Of a stretch of DNA of 64,000 nucleotides, positions 32,419-44,294 are shown one piece after another (position 1 is the stretch's first letter; each line of letters opens with the position of its first letter). Location: assembly GCA_023014485.1 (NCBI GenBank), contig JAJOZX010005614.1, forward strand, positions 72,501 through 136,500, given 5' to 3'. The notes beneath the pieces are model-generated. The model did no database searches. It saw only the letters and a program-made list of their open reading frames with translations, and was not told the origin of the DNA. A program made the position numbers and the translations under genes. The DNA comes from Bathynomus jamesi. Taxonomy: Eukaryota; Arthropoda; Malacostraca; Isopoda; Cirolanidae.

Positions 32419-35391
32419 ATGGATAAGAAGAGGTCAAAGCTATCAGGTGCTCAGTTTAGAAAAAAGAGGAAAGAAGAAGAGGAGAAACGAGCAAAAGATA
32501 AAGGTATAGAGCTATGTCATCTACTCTTCACTGCTATATTGCACTGCTATTTTGTGATATAGCTTTCTGAGTCATTTGAAGTGTACTATTATGTATATAA
32601 TTAGCCATTAACCAAGGAGGTTGTATTATTCATTTGTTTCCTATTCTAAAAGTTTAATAAATTGTGCTTAATAACATGTTAAATTAATTGTACTAGCCTA
32701 TTCATGCATTAGTCTGTTATGTTCTATTTTACTATTTGCAGGGGCACTTTTGAAATATTTTGGAACACCCTCTGCCACTAGCCAGGATGAGAAGCCGTCT
32801 ACTTCTGCCATTATTGAGGCTGAGGAGCCATCTACCTCCTCAGCCTCACATATGTCTCCACAAATGCAGTCTGATCCTGAGGATGAAGACCCATTTGCTT
32901 CTACTTCTCCCCGGCAGGACTCTTCAGGTGAGTTTGTGTGCACATATGTCTGTGAGTGTGTGCGTGTGTGTGTATGTGTATGTGTGTGCATCCCTGCAAA
33001 GCATTTTGCAAACAGTTATAAATTATAATGTTATTATCACTGGGTCTGGGTTACTGGGTATGTGTGGTGTTTCACCACCATAATTCCATAACACCACCAC
33101 CATAACAAAGTGCTGTGAATAATGTGTTATCTAACTTAGGTGTGTATACTAATGAGTAATGCTCTTGTTCTTTCTATTAGAAATGCCTGGAGCAGAATCG
33201 CCTCCTGAGGATGAGTCTCTGTCCCCGACCCTGCTAACTGGCCTTCAGTTCTGACTGAGAGAATTCGGACACAACTGGTTTCCAGGGGACCAAGTCAAGT
33301 ACCATCTGACTTTGTATTCCCTAGAAACGACAGTGACGGAAGAAGTTTCCACCATCAATACTTCAGGAAGTCATTGGTTAGTGGGGAAAATATAATCAGA
33401 AGTTGGTTGGTCTATTCCTTAAAAAACAACAGCCTTTTCTGTTTCTGTTGTACATTATTTTCCAAGAGGAAAATAAATTTAACAAGTTTGGGACTCTCGG
33501 ACTGGAAGCATGCAAGCTCATTGCTCACATCACATGACAACAGTTCAGAACACCTAAATTCTATGAAAATCTGGAAAGAACTGGCAGTGAGGATGAGAAA
33601 GGGGGAGACCATTGACAAGCAGGAGATGGCATTTCTGGAGGCTGAGAAGTTGAGATGGAGAGCGGTGCTGACACGTCTCACTGCTATTGTGCATTCTCTG
33701 GCAGTTAGGAATTGGCACTAAGGGACATACAGAAAAATTGTTCTCACCATCAAATGGCAATTTTCTGAAAGAAGTTGAACTGATGGCACAATTTGATTCT
33801 ATAATGCAAGAGCACATTAACCGTGTCCAAAAATGGACCTCCAGTCACACCAACTACCTCGGCCACCACATACAAAACGAACTCATTGATTTGTCGAGCA
33901 GCAAGACCATTTCAGCAATGGTGAGCGACATCAAACAATCAAAGTTTTTTTCAATAATTCTAGATTGCACTCCAGATATCAGCCACACTGAACAGTTGTC
34001 AGTTGTGATTCGGGTTGTGTCACTGGAGGGGAAGCCCCATATAAAGGAACATTTCATGGGGTTTTTGGAGGCAGAGGAGTCCACTGGTCAACATTTGGCA
34101 TCTCTGATTCTGAAGAGACTGGAGGAGCTAAAAGTTCCTTTCATGGACTGTAGAGGACAATCATACGACAACGGGGCCAACATGAGGGGAAAAAACAAGG
34201 GGGTTCAATCCAGGCTCCTAGAAATTAATCCCAGAGCTCTGTTTGTTCCATGTGGGGCTCATTCTCTGAATTTGCTTGTGGCCGATGCTGCTAAGGGATC
34301 TATTGATGCCACAAGTTACTTTGGCATCTTGCAGAAGCTTTACAACTTGTTTTCAGCCCCCACACAACGATGGGCCATTTTGAAAAAACATGTGAACATC
34401 ACATTGAAGATGTGGTCTGATACAAGGTGGGAAAGCAAGATCAAGAGTGTGGAGCCCCTGAGATATCAGGCAGCTGCAGTGAGAGATGCACTGATCGAGG
34501 TGAGGGACCACACCAAAGACTCTGTAATAAAGGTCGAGGCTCAATCTCTGTCAGAGGAGGTTGGGTCATACCGCTTCGCCATTTGTTCAGTGGTGTGGCA
34601 TGACCTGTTGTGCCAAATTCAGCATGTGAGCAAGCAGATGCAGTCTCCTAGCATGCACGTTGATGTTGCAGTAAATCTCCTAAAAAAAACAGAGAGAGGT
34701 CTCCGCAATTACAGGGCAACAGGTTTTGTGGCTGCACAAATGGCAGCCACAGATATCTGTGAACAAATGAATGTGGAGGCTGTGTTAAAACAAAAACGGC
34801 TGAGGTCCACAAAGCGGCACTTCTCCTATGAAGCATCTGATGAGCCCTTGATTGATGCTTTGAAGAAGCTGGAGGTGACATTTTTCAATGCAGTGGTTGA
34901 TGCTGCAACATCAGCCATTCAGGAAAGATTTTCCACGTTGGAAATTGTGGGAGAGAAGTTTGGAGTGCTGACACATTTCCAAAATCTCACATTTGAGGAG
35001 CTGACAGAACAATGTGTGAACCTTAGTACTACACTACACTTTAAGGGACAATCTGACTTGGATGGCAGAGAGCTTGCCTGACTTGCCATCAAAGACCATA
35101 TCCTTGCTTAAACTGCTGACATTTATCCATGAAAGGGAGCTCTCTGAAATATATCCAAATTTGTGGACTGCTCTCAGAATTGGTCTTACTCTTCCAGTCA
35201 CTGTTGCTGAAGCAGAGAGGAGCTTTTCAAAGCTGAAGCTCATCAAATCCTACCTGAGGTCAACTATGTCACAGGAACGCCTTACCGGTCTGGCCATCAT
35301 CAGTATAAATCATACAATTGCTGAGCAGATTTCATATGATGATTTAATTCATGACTTTGCATCAAGGAAGGTAAGAAGAGTCAGGCTTTAG
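32419..35391 (+). pseudogene. hAT transposase gene (TTF/ZMYM-like), 3 exons, frameshifted
   Basis: Exon 1 32419-32503 (MDKKRSKLSGAQFRKKRK), donor GTATAG. Exon 2 32742-32927 (ALLKYFGTPSATS, acidic S-rich), acceptor TTTGCAG, donor GTGAGT. Exon 3 from 33181 after TTTCTATTAG. Phases match across both introns. Exon 3: NWPSVLTERIRTQLVSRGP, SFHHQYFRKSL, WLVYSLKNNSLFCFCCTLFS (TTF-type zinc finger); after a shift near 33710, EKLFSPSNGNFL, SKFFSIILDCTPDISHTEQL (first Asp block), CRGQSYDNGANMRG, PCGAHSLNLLVADAA, DTRWESKIKSVEP; after a shift near 35075, LPVTVAEAERSFSKLKLIKS and RSTMSQERLTGLAIISI (dimerization domain), stop 35391. One more shift lies near 33225. Role: cut-and-paste transposition. Confidence 0.9.
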
Positions 35392-35700
35392 ATGGCAGTT
35401 GTGCTGTGGTGCAATTTATTTTGTTTCTTGTTCAAAGTGTAGCATAATAATTACCCTCTCTTAAGTGTCTTATTCTATTTATGTGATAGAGCATTTGTAC
35501 AATTTAGAAATTTGATTCTCTAGTTTATTTATGGCAGTTGTCCAATTTAATTTGTATTTTTCCTGTTCATAGTATCATAATTACATTCTCTTAAGTGAGT
35601 TATTCTATTTACGTGATGAAGGATTTGTAAAATTCAGAAATTTGAGTCTTTGTTTTGGTTCTGAAGTTCCAACAATTAGTCCAATAAAAAGTTATTTTGT
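35392..35700. other. hAT 3' UTR, no gene
   Basis: AT-rich with an internal approximate duplication (TTCTTGTTCA-type phrases and TTCTCTTAAGTG near 35455 and 35586). No coding content. Confidence 0.6.
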
Positions 35701-35821
35701 GAAAGAGTTATGTCTGTCCTTTATTTTGGGGGGATTCGAATGTGTGTGTGTTGGCGAACAGGGGGGGGGGCGCTGAAGGTGAGGTTCGCCCAGGGCGTCA
35801 TGTAAGCTAGGACCGCCACTG

Positions 35822-35935
35822 GTTGGTATACGCGGTTGTTTTCTACAACGGGGATCCTGATCCGATCCCCGTTGCAGGCACTGGCGCCGTGGAAGCATCA
35901 TTCGCAGCAGAAGCAGCCAGGAGAGAGAGAGAGAG
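35822..35935. repeat. Tandem array, right part, with right TSD
   Basis: GTTGGTAT (35822-35829) is the right target duplication. The array unit then continues ACGCGGTTGTTTTC ... GATCCCCGTTGCAGGCACTG ... CAGAAGCAGCCAGGA and GAGAGA, matching the left units. Confidence 0.88.
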
Positions 35936-35975
35936 ACACAGACACACACACACACACACACACAATCACACACAC
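35936..35975. repeat. (GA)n/(CA)n microsatellite
   Basis: Short GA run followed by (CA)n up to about 35974. Confidence 0.9.
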
Positions 35976-36351
35976 ATCTCAAGTGGCATATGGCCGGCCA
36001 CAGATTCAGGAGTTGCGCATCTATTTTGTTCTTCCGCTGCAAGCATAGACTATATAGTTCAACATCTTTTTACTTTCCAATGACTGACAAATTTAATTTT
36101 ATAGAATTATATAGGAAGACAGACAAGAAAATGCAGTAAATTTTTTACAGGAATATAACTTAATACCGAAAGAAAAACAGTGTCCTAGAAAACATCAAAT
36201 GCTAATAGCCTAACTTAACCTAACCTAAGTATTTCTCGATGAAATGGTTTATAATTTTGAAATCAGCCTGAAAAACTGTACATATGACGTTGTTTTCATG
36301 AAAATCGGAAACAGTTAATGAAACAGGAAAGACCCTTATTTTCTTTTCTGT
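35976..36351. other. Intergenic, no gene seen
   Basis: Mixed AT-rich sequence with a CCTAACCTAAG stretch near 36220. No coding or terminal-repeat signal. Confidence 0.5.
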
Positions 36352-36642
36352 ATTCAAAATTATTTGATATATTATTAATTTTGCTTATCTTTGCAAAATC
36401 TAAATACATTTTACATGTTATGAATAAAACAAAATTATATATATATATCACAGGATGTTTAAAAGAATGTATACATATTATAGTAAAATTAGGTCAGGAT
36501 AAAATTGTTATCCATAAAGAATTAGTTTTCTATTGTTGGACTCAATCATTACTAGAGAAAATGAGAATTTATGGGTAACTGTCAAGTTCATAGTTATTTT
36601 TCGGCCCCCCCAAAATGTCGAAAGTTAATTAATAATTATCAT

Positions 36643-38293
36643 GTTTACGAAAATACTACAGACGATTTCGACAGGTAAATTTTATTTACGAAAGACTACA
36701 GACGATTTCGACAGGTAAATTTTATTTACGAAAGACTACAGACGATTTCGACAGGTAAATTTTATTTACGAAAGACTACAGACGATTTCGACAGGTAAAT
36801 TTTATTTACGAAAGACTACAGACGATTTCGACAGGTAAATTTTATTTACGAAAGACTACAGACGATTTCGACACGTAAATTTTATTTACGAAAGACTACA
36901 GACGATTTCGACACGTAAATTTTATTTACGAAAGACTACAGACGATTTCGACAGGTAAATTTTATTTACGAAAGACTACAGACGATTTCGACAGGTAAAT
37001 TTTATTTACGAAAGACTACAGACGATTTCGATAGGTAAAATTTATTGACGAAAGACTACAGACGATTTCGATAGGTAAATTTTATTGACGAAAGACTACA
37101 GAAGATTTCGATAGGTAAATTTTATTGACGAAAGACTACAGAAGATTTCGATAGGTAAATTTATTGACGAAAGACTACAGAAGATTTCGATAGGTAAATT
37201 TTATTGACGAAAGACTACAGAAGATTTCGATAGGTAAATTTTATTGACGAAAGACTACAGAAGATTTCGATAGGTAAATTTTATTGACGAAAGACTACAG
37301 AAGATTTCGATAGGTAAATTTTATTGACGAAAGACTACAGAAGATTTCGATAGGTAAATTTTATTGACGAAAGACTACAGAAGATTTCGATAGGTAAATT
37401 TTATTGACGAAAGACTACAGAAGATTTCGATAGGTAAATTTTATTTACGAAAGACTGCAGAAGATTTCGATAGGTAAATTTTATTTACGAAAGACTGCAG
37501 AAGATTTCGATAGGTAAATTTTATTTACGAAAGACTACAGAAGATTTCGATAGGTAAATTTTATTGACGAAAGACTACAGAAGATTTCGATAGGTAAATT
37601 TTATTGACGAAAGACTACAGAAGATTTCGATAGGTAAATTTTATTTACGAAAGACTGCAGAAGATTTCGATAGGTAAATTTTATTTACGAAAGACTACAG
37701 AAGATTTCGATAGGTAAATTTTATTGACGAAAGACTACAGACGATTTCGATAGGTAAATTTTATTGACGAAAGACTACAGACGATTTCGATAGGTAAATT
37801 TTATTGACGAAAGACTACAGACGATTTCGATAGGTAAATTTTATTGACGAAAGACTACAGACGATTTCGATAGGTAAATTTTATTGACGAAAGACTACAG
37901 ACGATTTCGATAGGTAAATTTTATTGACGAAAGACTACAGACGATTTCGATAGGTAAATTTTATTGACGAAAGACTACAGACGATTTCGATAGGTAAATT
38001 TTATTGACGAAAGACTACAGACGATTTCGATAGGTAAATTTTATTGACGAAAGACTACAGACGATTTCGATAGGTAAATTTTATTGACGAAAGACTACAG
38101 AAGATTTCGATAGGTAAATTTTATTGACGAAAGACTACAGAAGATTTCGATAGGTAAATTTTATTGACGAAAGACTACAGATTTCGATAGGTAAATTTTA
38201 TTGACGAAAGACTACAGAAGATTTCGATAGGTAAATTTTATTGACGAAAGACTACAGAAGATTTCGAAAGGTAAATTTTATTTACGAAAGACT
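36643..38293. repeat. 40-bp minisatellite, about 41 units
   Basis: The unit is TTTACGAAAGACTACAGACG plus ATTTCGACAGGTAAATTTTA (40 bp). Variants occur in blocks: the first ~9 units have CGACAGG with TTTACG, later units CGATAGG with TTGACG. GACG changes to GAAG from about 37100 to 37735, back to GACG to about 38095, then GAAG again. A few units have CTGCAG, and two are shortened. Unit length is not a multiple of three and no long frame crosses it. Block-wise variants suggest local amplification. Confidence 0.97.
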
Positions 38294-38723
38294 CAGGGCC
38301 AGATTTAGGAGTGGGCAAAGTGGGCAGCTGCCCATGGGCCTCCACATCTTGGGGGCCTCCACATATTGACAAGCCATTATCAAAATAGAAAAAAACGAAA
38401 CTAGAAAAACCCGATAGATGATCAACAAAAAAACACGCGCATCCAATACCACTGTAGTACATAAACTTTTACCAATTACTATTTGTTGTGTACTGATTAT
38501 TATTTTGTTTTTATTACTCTTTTAGGCCTACTCTCACTATAATGGAATACCCGAGTAACCCGAGGCTTTCATTTTTTGCAGAAATGAGTGGAATGGACAG
38601 ACACAAAAGTGCACGATGTTTTGAAAGTGTATGTATGTTAATTATATTATGAATCTTATGGATGACTTCAATTATGTCTTCCCCTAAGGTAGGGGGGCCT
38701 CCACACGTCTAAATCCGGCTCTG
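38294..38723. mobile_element. hAT-type MITE with perfect 8-bp TSD
   Basis: 430 bp, ends CAGGGCCAGATTTAG and (right, reversed) CAGAGCCGGATTTAG. The target duplication GAAAGACT is exact (38286-38293 and 38724-38731). It lies inside the last minisatellite unit, which continues ACAAAAGTTTTG after the MITE, so it inserted after the repeat existed. GGGCCTCCACAT motifs repeat near both ends. No transposase frame. Confidence 0.9.
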
Positions 38724-39006
38724 GAAAGACTACAAAAGTTTTGAATAAGTAAATTTTGTACTGCACATTTATTAAGAATAATTTTTATTTCATTTAACCT
38801 CATATACAGTAGTGTATGAAATTTATTACAAATCTTTGGAATATTATTTTTTCAATAATGAAGTTTAAGTTTAATGAATTTAATGAAGTTTAAGGTTAAT
38901 GAAGTTTAAGTCATTAATTTTATTTATTTATTCAAAATTATTTGATATATTATTAATTTTGCTTATCTTTGCAAAGTCTAAATACATTTATATATATATA
39001 TATATA

Positions 39007-39418
39007 CAGGGTGGGCCGTAAGTTTCCATACATAGGAAAAATAAACATTTTTTTATGGACAACCATTTTTTTATATAATATGCTCTACATGGTTACCATT
39101 GTTTTGAAAACACATTTCAATACGTGTTCCCCACTGTTGATGAACACGCATTAGCACAGTTGACGTTATGCTTGTAATGGCGTTGGTGATACGTTCCTTT
39201 AGATGATTTATATCTCGTATCTTTTCCTGATACACCATGGCCTTCAAGTGCCCCCAAAGAATAGAAATCAAGGGGGGTGAGATCTGGGGATCTGGGAGGC
39301 CACTCCACAGGACCACGCCGACCAATCCAAGCATCCGGAAACTGCTGATCCAAATACCGACGCACGTGAAGACCATAATTTAAATTTTCCTATGTATGGA
39401 AACTTACGGCCCACCCTG
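39007..39418 (-). mobile_element. Mariner-type deletion derivative (412 bp)
   Basis: Ends CAGGGTGGGCCGTAAGTTTC and its exact complement, with about 31 bp of perfect inverted repeat, flanked by TA on both sides inside a (TA)n tract. The minus strand keeps only the transposase C-terminus: RRYLDQQFPDAWIGRRGPVE, WPPRSPDLTPLDF, then after a shift LKAMVYQEKIRDINHLKERI. This matches the DD41D-type pattern of the element at 58.6 kb. Confidence 0.92.
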
Positions 39419-39427
39419 TATATATAT

Positions 39428-39464
<37 letters not shown>

Positions 39465-39689
39465 CACAGGATGTTTTAAAAAATGTATACATATTATAGT
39501 AAAATTCGATTAGGATAAAATTGTTATCCATAAAGAATTAGTTTTCTATTGTTGGAGTCAATTATTACTAGAGAAAATGAGGATTTATGGGTAACTATGT
39601 CAAGTTGATAGTTATTTTTTTCGTCCCTCCCCCCCCAAAAATGTCGAAAGTTAATTAATAACAATTTTATCATGTTTACAAAAATACTA

Positions 39690-39775
39690 AAGATTAATAG
39701 GTACATTTTATTTACGAAAGACTTACAAAATATTTCGATAGGTAAATTCTATTTACAAAAGACTACAAAAGTTTT
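39690..39775. repeat. Degenerate minisatellite units (2-3)
   Basis: Reads TTTACAAAAATACTAAAGATT..., then TTTACGAAAGACTTACAAAA, TATTTCGATAGGTAAATTCT, ATTTACAAAAGACTACAAAA. These are recognisable but non-homogenised relatives of the 40-bp unit, at the position equivalent to the 1.65-kb array in copy 1. Confidence 0.8.
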
Positions 39776-39914
39776 GAATAAGTAAATTTTGTACTGCACA
39801 TTTATTAAGAATAATTTTTATTTCATTTAACCTCATATACAGACACAGCAGTGTATGAAATTTATTAGAAATCATTGAAATATATATTTTTTGAATAATG
39901 AAGTTTAATGAAGT

Positions 39915-42046
39915 TTAATGAAGTTTAATGTTATTTTTATCCCTAATTTTTCTACACATTTTAAAAAATTTTTCCCTGGATAGATTTGAACCGATTTTCC
40001 TCGATAGAATATCTTTAATTTCCTTCATACTTGGTATAAATTGAAGACCTGCCACTTGTTTCTCGATCCCTTTGACATAATCGACTACTACTTTTTCTAT
40101 TATTATTTGAGTCCTTGTCCAGGTGGGATCAATAACAAGTGGCAGGTCTTCCTCCTCCTGTGGCTCCTCGGGATGTTGTTCCCGTTGTGGAGACATGTCC
40201 ATTTGTGCATGAACATCCGCTGTGACGGCGATGGTGGTGAGAGCGGGTGATAGCACGGGAGAATGATGTCGCGGATGTTCGTGCTTCCGCGGATGTCGCT
40301 CCTGCCCCTCCTCCTCTTCCTCGAGGAGGACATCCTGCAAGAAAGATCTTACATTCGATTGGAGGGGGCTCCGTTGTTCCTCTACACTCCGCCCGTATTC
40401 CTCCGTCTGAAAAATAGATCTTAATGAGGCAAGAAGCTTAAGTCCCCTCCTCTGCCCTCCATGCAAATCGTAATGTCTTTGGGCTGTCTTTGGGTCGTGC
40501 CCTAAAAGTGTCGCGAGCGACTCGGCATATTTAGGGCACTGCCCAAGGACATACGTGACAACTGACTTTCGAATGGATCTCGAGCTTACCGATTTCTTTT
40601 CACTCGGATATCCAATTCTGTATCCATTCTTGATCATTGTTGTCATAATTGGAGGGTAACGGGTTTACCATTAAACGAGCAGAAGAAATACTCCTCGTCT
40701 AATGGTAAACCCGTTGATTTGAAGAGGGGACGTATAACTCTCGCGTATTTTTCGAGGACACGGGCTTCATCTCCTTGCAGAATGTAGAAGGCCCCATAGT
40801 TGTACCTGCCCGTTTTATGTTGGTTAATGTTAATTAATAAATTATCCTCCCGGTCTTGTCGGCGATCCTCTAGCCACTTCTTAATCCCGGCTTGAACGTC
40901 TTTAACCTTAAGTTTAGTTGCCTCTTTGGACTGCCGAAACGTTGATATAGTCATAATGACCAGGAGGATATCTCTGATCTTGAGGCATTGGTGCATTCCG
41001 CCAGCTGTTTTTATATCTGTGACGGAATCACTTAAGAAGTTCCGAAAGATGGTTTTTATAGGGCAGGTATTACTGTAGTCCATGAGGTCCTTCAGGGGCA
41101 GCAAGTTCGTTTCCACATAAGATGGGTCCGATTGCCGTGCAACGATCAACTCTTGTTCCTCGGCAGAGGCCTTCTTCAAAGATACTTTAATTAATTGTTC
41201 GAGTACGAGGAATTGGCGCCTCGTCATGAATGCTACGTCATCATACGTTGTTTGGATGTAAGATAAATTTTCGGACCGTCCTAATCGATTTCATTTTCAT
41301 TGACGGTCCGAATCTCTCTCCCTCCCTCTGAATGGCGTAAATGTTATCCGCCGAAAGGAGTGTCTTTAATCCATTAAAACAAAAATCTTTTTGTGTTGGT
41401 TGAAGGAGGGAGATGATTCTGTTGAAAATACTCTGTCTGATAGTGGTTGACCTCTGCCGAGCGTACGTATTCCTTGAAATTTGTGTACATTGTATCAAAA
41501 GAGTCGCCAGCCATGACTCCTACCTCCGTCGCTCTTCTTTCAATTTCGTGCGTGACGTGGGTTCTGGTATGGACCGGAGAATTTTTTCTGGCTTGGGGTT
41601 TCCGGCCCATATGTTGTTGGAGTGTGTTCAATCTTTCTTGTTCGATTTGATCTGAAGAGAGTTTTTGAATGCTCCCTCTTCAAATGTTGTCGAACACACG
41701 TCACGACTTTGTTGCAAATTGAACACTTATAAGTTTTAACCATTTTTGGTTGAAAGGTCTTCGTGCGTCTTGGTGGTGGCACCGACTGATCATCTTGAGG
41801 CAAGTTCCTTTTGTTTCTGCAGCAGTTTGAGGCCAATCTCACGGAGCTGGGCCTCGCTCCGTGATGTGGGTGGCTGCGCGCCTTCTTGACTCGCCGCAGC
41901 CAACGCAGCCTTTTCGTTGTTCTTCGTCATGATAGCGAAATAGAAGCCCCTCTTTTCACGCGTTATGACCATCTCCGTGGACCTGTTGTAAATGCCGGGT
42001 GGCATTCACAAAGGTCCCGACGCAGTGATAGAGAGGGCACAAAATA
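39915..42046 (-). pseudogene. Crypton-like tyrosine recombinase, 3' part
   Basis: Minus-strand frames overlap with shifts: 42005-41790 (FYFAIMTKNNEKAALAAASQ), 41842-41540 with a C2H2 finger (YKCSICNKVVTCVRQHLKRE, then HS), 41631-41241, 41227-40643, 40646-39915. The recombinase shows the expected order: TFRQSKEATKL (first Arg), NQHKTGRYNYGAFYI (Lys region), SSRSIRKSVVT (second Arg block), LATLLGHDPKTAQRHYDL (His and nucleophile Tyr). A long acidic tail (EEEEEGQERH, PEEPQEEEDL) and KFFKMCRKIRDKNNIKLH follow. The order and lack of RT or integrase fit Crypton elements, which transpose by a tyrosine recombinase. The last shift is an ATGA overlap at about 40643-40646. It is broken and also split by a mariner at 42047. 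Confidence 0.8.
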
Positions 42047-42204
42047 TCAGGTCATCCCATAAGTAATGGTTTTTTTTACCTTTATTTCCAAATGAAAATA
42101 AAACTGCATCAAAATAAATTTTAATCAATTTTATATTTTCCTTCATTTTCTATGACTCTGCCATCTCTCTACAAGCATTTCAATTCCATATTGATAAAAT
42201 TCCT

Positions 42205-43142
42205 TCAATTTAGAAGCAAAAAACTCGGAGAGGGCAATGTTGATAGCCTCGAAACTTTAAAGTTCTTTCTCGTCAGAGTAGTTTTGAAGACTTCTGAATA
42301 GGTGGTAATCTGATGGTGCACGGTCTGGTGAATACGGAAGATGTGGAATTTTTTCCCAACCAAGATGTTCAGTTTTGGCAGTGGTGATTTGAGCAGTATG
42401 AGGATGCGCGCTGTCCTGTTGAAACACACCACTCTTGCGATTGGCCAAAGGAGGACGTTTTGTTTGCAATGCAACACTCCGTCTTTGAAGTTGCTGACAA
42501 TAGACTTCGGCTGTAATGGTTTAATTGGGCTGCAACAGTTCAAAATAAACCACTCCTTGAATATCCCACTAAACGCACGGCAACACCTTCCTGGGGTGCA
42601 GATGTCCTCTTGGCTGTGGTGCAGCAGATTCCCCAGCACTAACCCACTGCCGATGACGCTTAACATTGTGATGAAGCACCCAATTTTCATCCCCAGTAAT
42701 GAGTCTATTCAGAAACGGTGCTTGAAGTTGCCGAGAATGCAATGAAGAGCAAATGTTCACGCGATCTCTACAGTTGTCTGGTGACAACGTATGGGGAACC
42801 CACTTCCCAAGTTTCGACACTTTTCCCAGTCGTTGCAGGTGGCTATGAACTGTGGAACCGGTCGAATTTAGTCGCTGGGCAAGTTCTTCAACAGTTACAG
42901 CAGGATTTTCTTCAAGTGTAGCTATCAGGTCATCATTGAATTCATCAGGTTGGCCCGAGCGCGTTTCATCAGTTAAGCTGTAGCCACCAGACCTAAACTT
43001 TTGGAACCATCTTTGACATTTCCTTACATTTAAAGCTTCCTCCCCATAAATATCCTGAATATTTTTTGCGGCTACAGTCGCGTTATTTCCTTTTCTAAAC
43101 TCAAAGCATTATATGCCTGGTGTGTTCCTCTGACACCTCCAT
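42205..43142 (-). pseudogene. Mariner transposase, multiply broken
   Basis: Pieces in order on the minus strand: MEVSEEHTRH start (43142), GSFKCKEMSKMVPK, LAQRLNSTGST-like, LGKWVPHTLSPDNCRDRVNI, PFLNRLITGDENWVLHHNVK (first Asp; 42820-42569), HPRKVLPCV, then SGVFQQDSAHPHTAQITTAK (second Asp; 42469-42257), LGWEKIPHLPYSPDRAPSDY, HLFRSLQNY. The GDENWV, QQDSA-PHTA and SPD-APSDYHLF blocks fit the mariner DD34D catalytic triad. Several shifts and stops; inactive. Confidence 0.85.
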
Positions 43143-43204
43143 CTTATCCGTAAGGGTGAAATAAACGAAGATTGTTAACACGATGAAACTTCACTTAGAC
43201 TGTA

Positions 43205-44294
43205 GGGTTGCCAAGTCAACAGATCTTGAATAAAGGACACTTGCACGCTACCGTATATTCCATTGCTTATCATGATAAAAATTTACTTGTGCAATATTTT
43301 TTACAATTTCTTTATTATATTCATAGATAAAATATGTCTAGAAAGTCGTACACTCGTAAAATCACACAACTGTATTGAAATGAAACATTTTAAAATTTCT
43401 TTAATATTTTGTGAATTAAAGACAGGAAAATATTTACAAATCATTATAATGAATGAAGCCTTTATTCATTTATAAAGTTGTACTTATCTTGACTTCGACC
43501 AGCCTTCAGTAAAGCTGTATCTTTTTTTATTTTGCCAGCAAAATCGGCAAAATCGGCAAAATTATGGGTAGCTATTTTATTCCTGCCATTTCTGCGGTCA
43601 GATTTTTGTTGCATTGTATAATTTGTATAATATTAGTAAAGAAATTGGAAATATTTTTGTTTTTTGGTCTTTTTTCTAAAAAATCACTTAAAAAGAGTCT
43701 TTCGTGAATTTTTCTAAAAAAGGCGCTAAGACATGCGTAATGAGTGAACGCTTTAAAGCATAAGGTTATTAGAAAAAAAATTGGACACGAACAAGCCTTA
43801 ACTTTCAGTAGCGCGACACGTAAAATAATGTTTTCTAACTTTCTAAGAGAGGGAAACCTAGTATATAATTAAGTATTCTTACCTAAGTATTCATCTGAAG
43901 ATATTCTTCAACTCATAAAAAATAGAATCACGTCAAAAACTCATGAAGGGGGTTTAATATGGCAATTTGGCAAAGCACAAAAAATATGTTAGCGGGCGAT
44001 GCTTTCCTCGTTCCTCTCCAGCAAGGATGACAATGGCAACGGGCAATGGGGGCAGGATTGCCAACTCTGATTTACTAGAAATCACATCTGAATGTTGAAT
44101 CTCACTTCTCCCGATTAACGAATTAATTAAGTTTGAAGACATCTCCGTCTCAAATTTTTAGTGATGAATAAAATTTTGAGAGTCAATTACTGAATTAAAG
44201 GACATATAGTGTCCTTTCCGAGTTTATCAAAGGACAAGGACACATGAGCTGAAATAAAGAACTGTCCTTTGAAATAAATCACACTTGGCAACCC
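43205..44294. mobile_element. TA-flanked element nested in the mariner
   Basis: GGGTTGCCAAGT at 43205 and its complement ACTTGGCAACCC ending at 44294, both flanked by TA. 1.09 kb; no transposase-like frame, so it is non-autonomous. A block near 43230 (AAAGGACAC) is echoed near the right end (AAAGGACA at about 44202 and 44231). It sits near the 5' end of the mariner transposase region. Confidence 0.75.

Larger units (their letters stand above)
32048..35821 (+). mobile_element. Complete hAT transposon with 8-bp TSD
   Basis: 3774 bp. Terminal inverted repeats CAGTGGCGGTTCCT and (right end, reversed) CAGTGGCGGTCCT. The 8-bp duplication GTTGGTAT is exact. The interior carries a three-exon transposase gene on the plus strand. 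Insertion split one unit of the ~130-bp array, which gives a clean empty-site model. Only a few frameshifts separate the gene from an intact state, so the insertion is relatively young. Confidence 0.93.
36352..38930. repeat. Tandem duplication, copy 1 (amplified)
   Basis: The block from ATTCAAAATTATTTGATATA to GAATAATTTTTATTTC... and TTTAATGAAG is repeated, in the same order, at about 38931-39935. Copy 1 holds the expanded 40-bp minisatellite and a hAT MITE. Copy 2 holds a mariner MITE and only degenerate minisatellite units. Shared landmarks: ATCACAGGATGTTT, TGTATACATATTATAGTAAA, TTATCCATAAAGAATTAGTT. Confidence 0.85.
38931..39940. repeat. Tandem duplication, copy 2 (unexpanded)
   Basis: Sister of 36352-38930 (see that entry). 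A mariner MITE occupies 39007-39418. The minisatellite is represented only at 39690-39775. Confidence 0.85.

Noticed and set aside
36643..38293. CRISPR-like array
   Set aside because: The 40-bp units are contiguous with no unique spacers, and the genome context is eukaryotic; it is a minisatellite. The same reasoning applies to the 23-bp array at 56829-57477.
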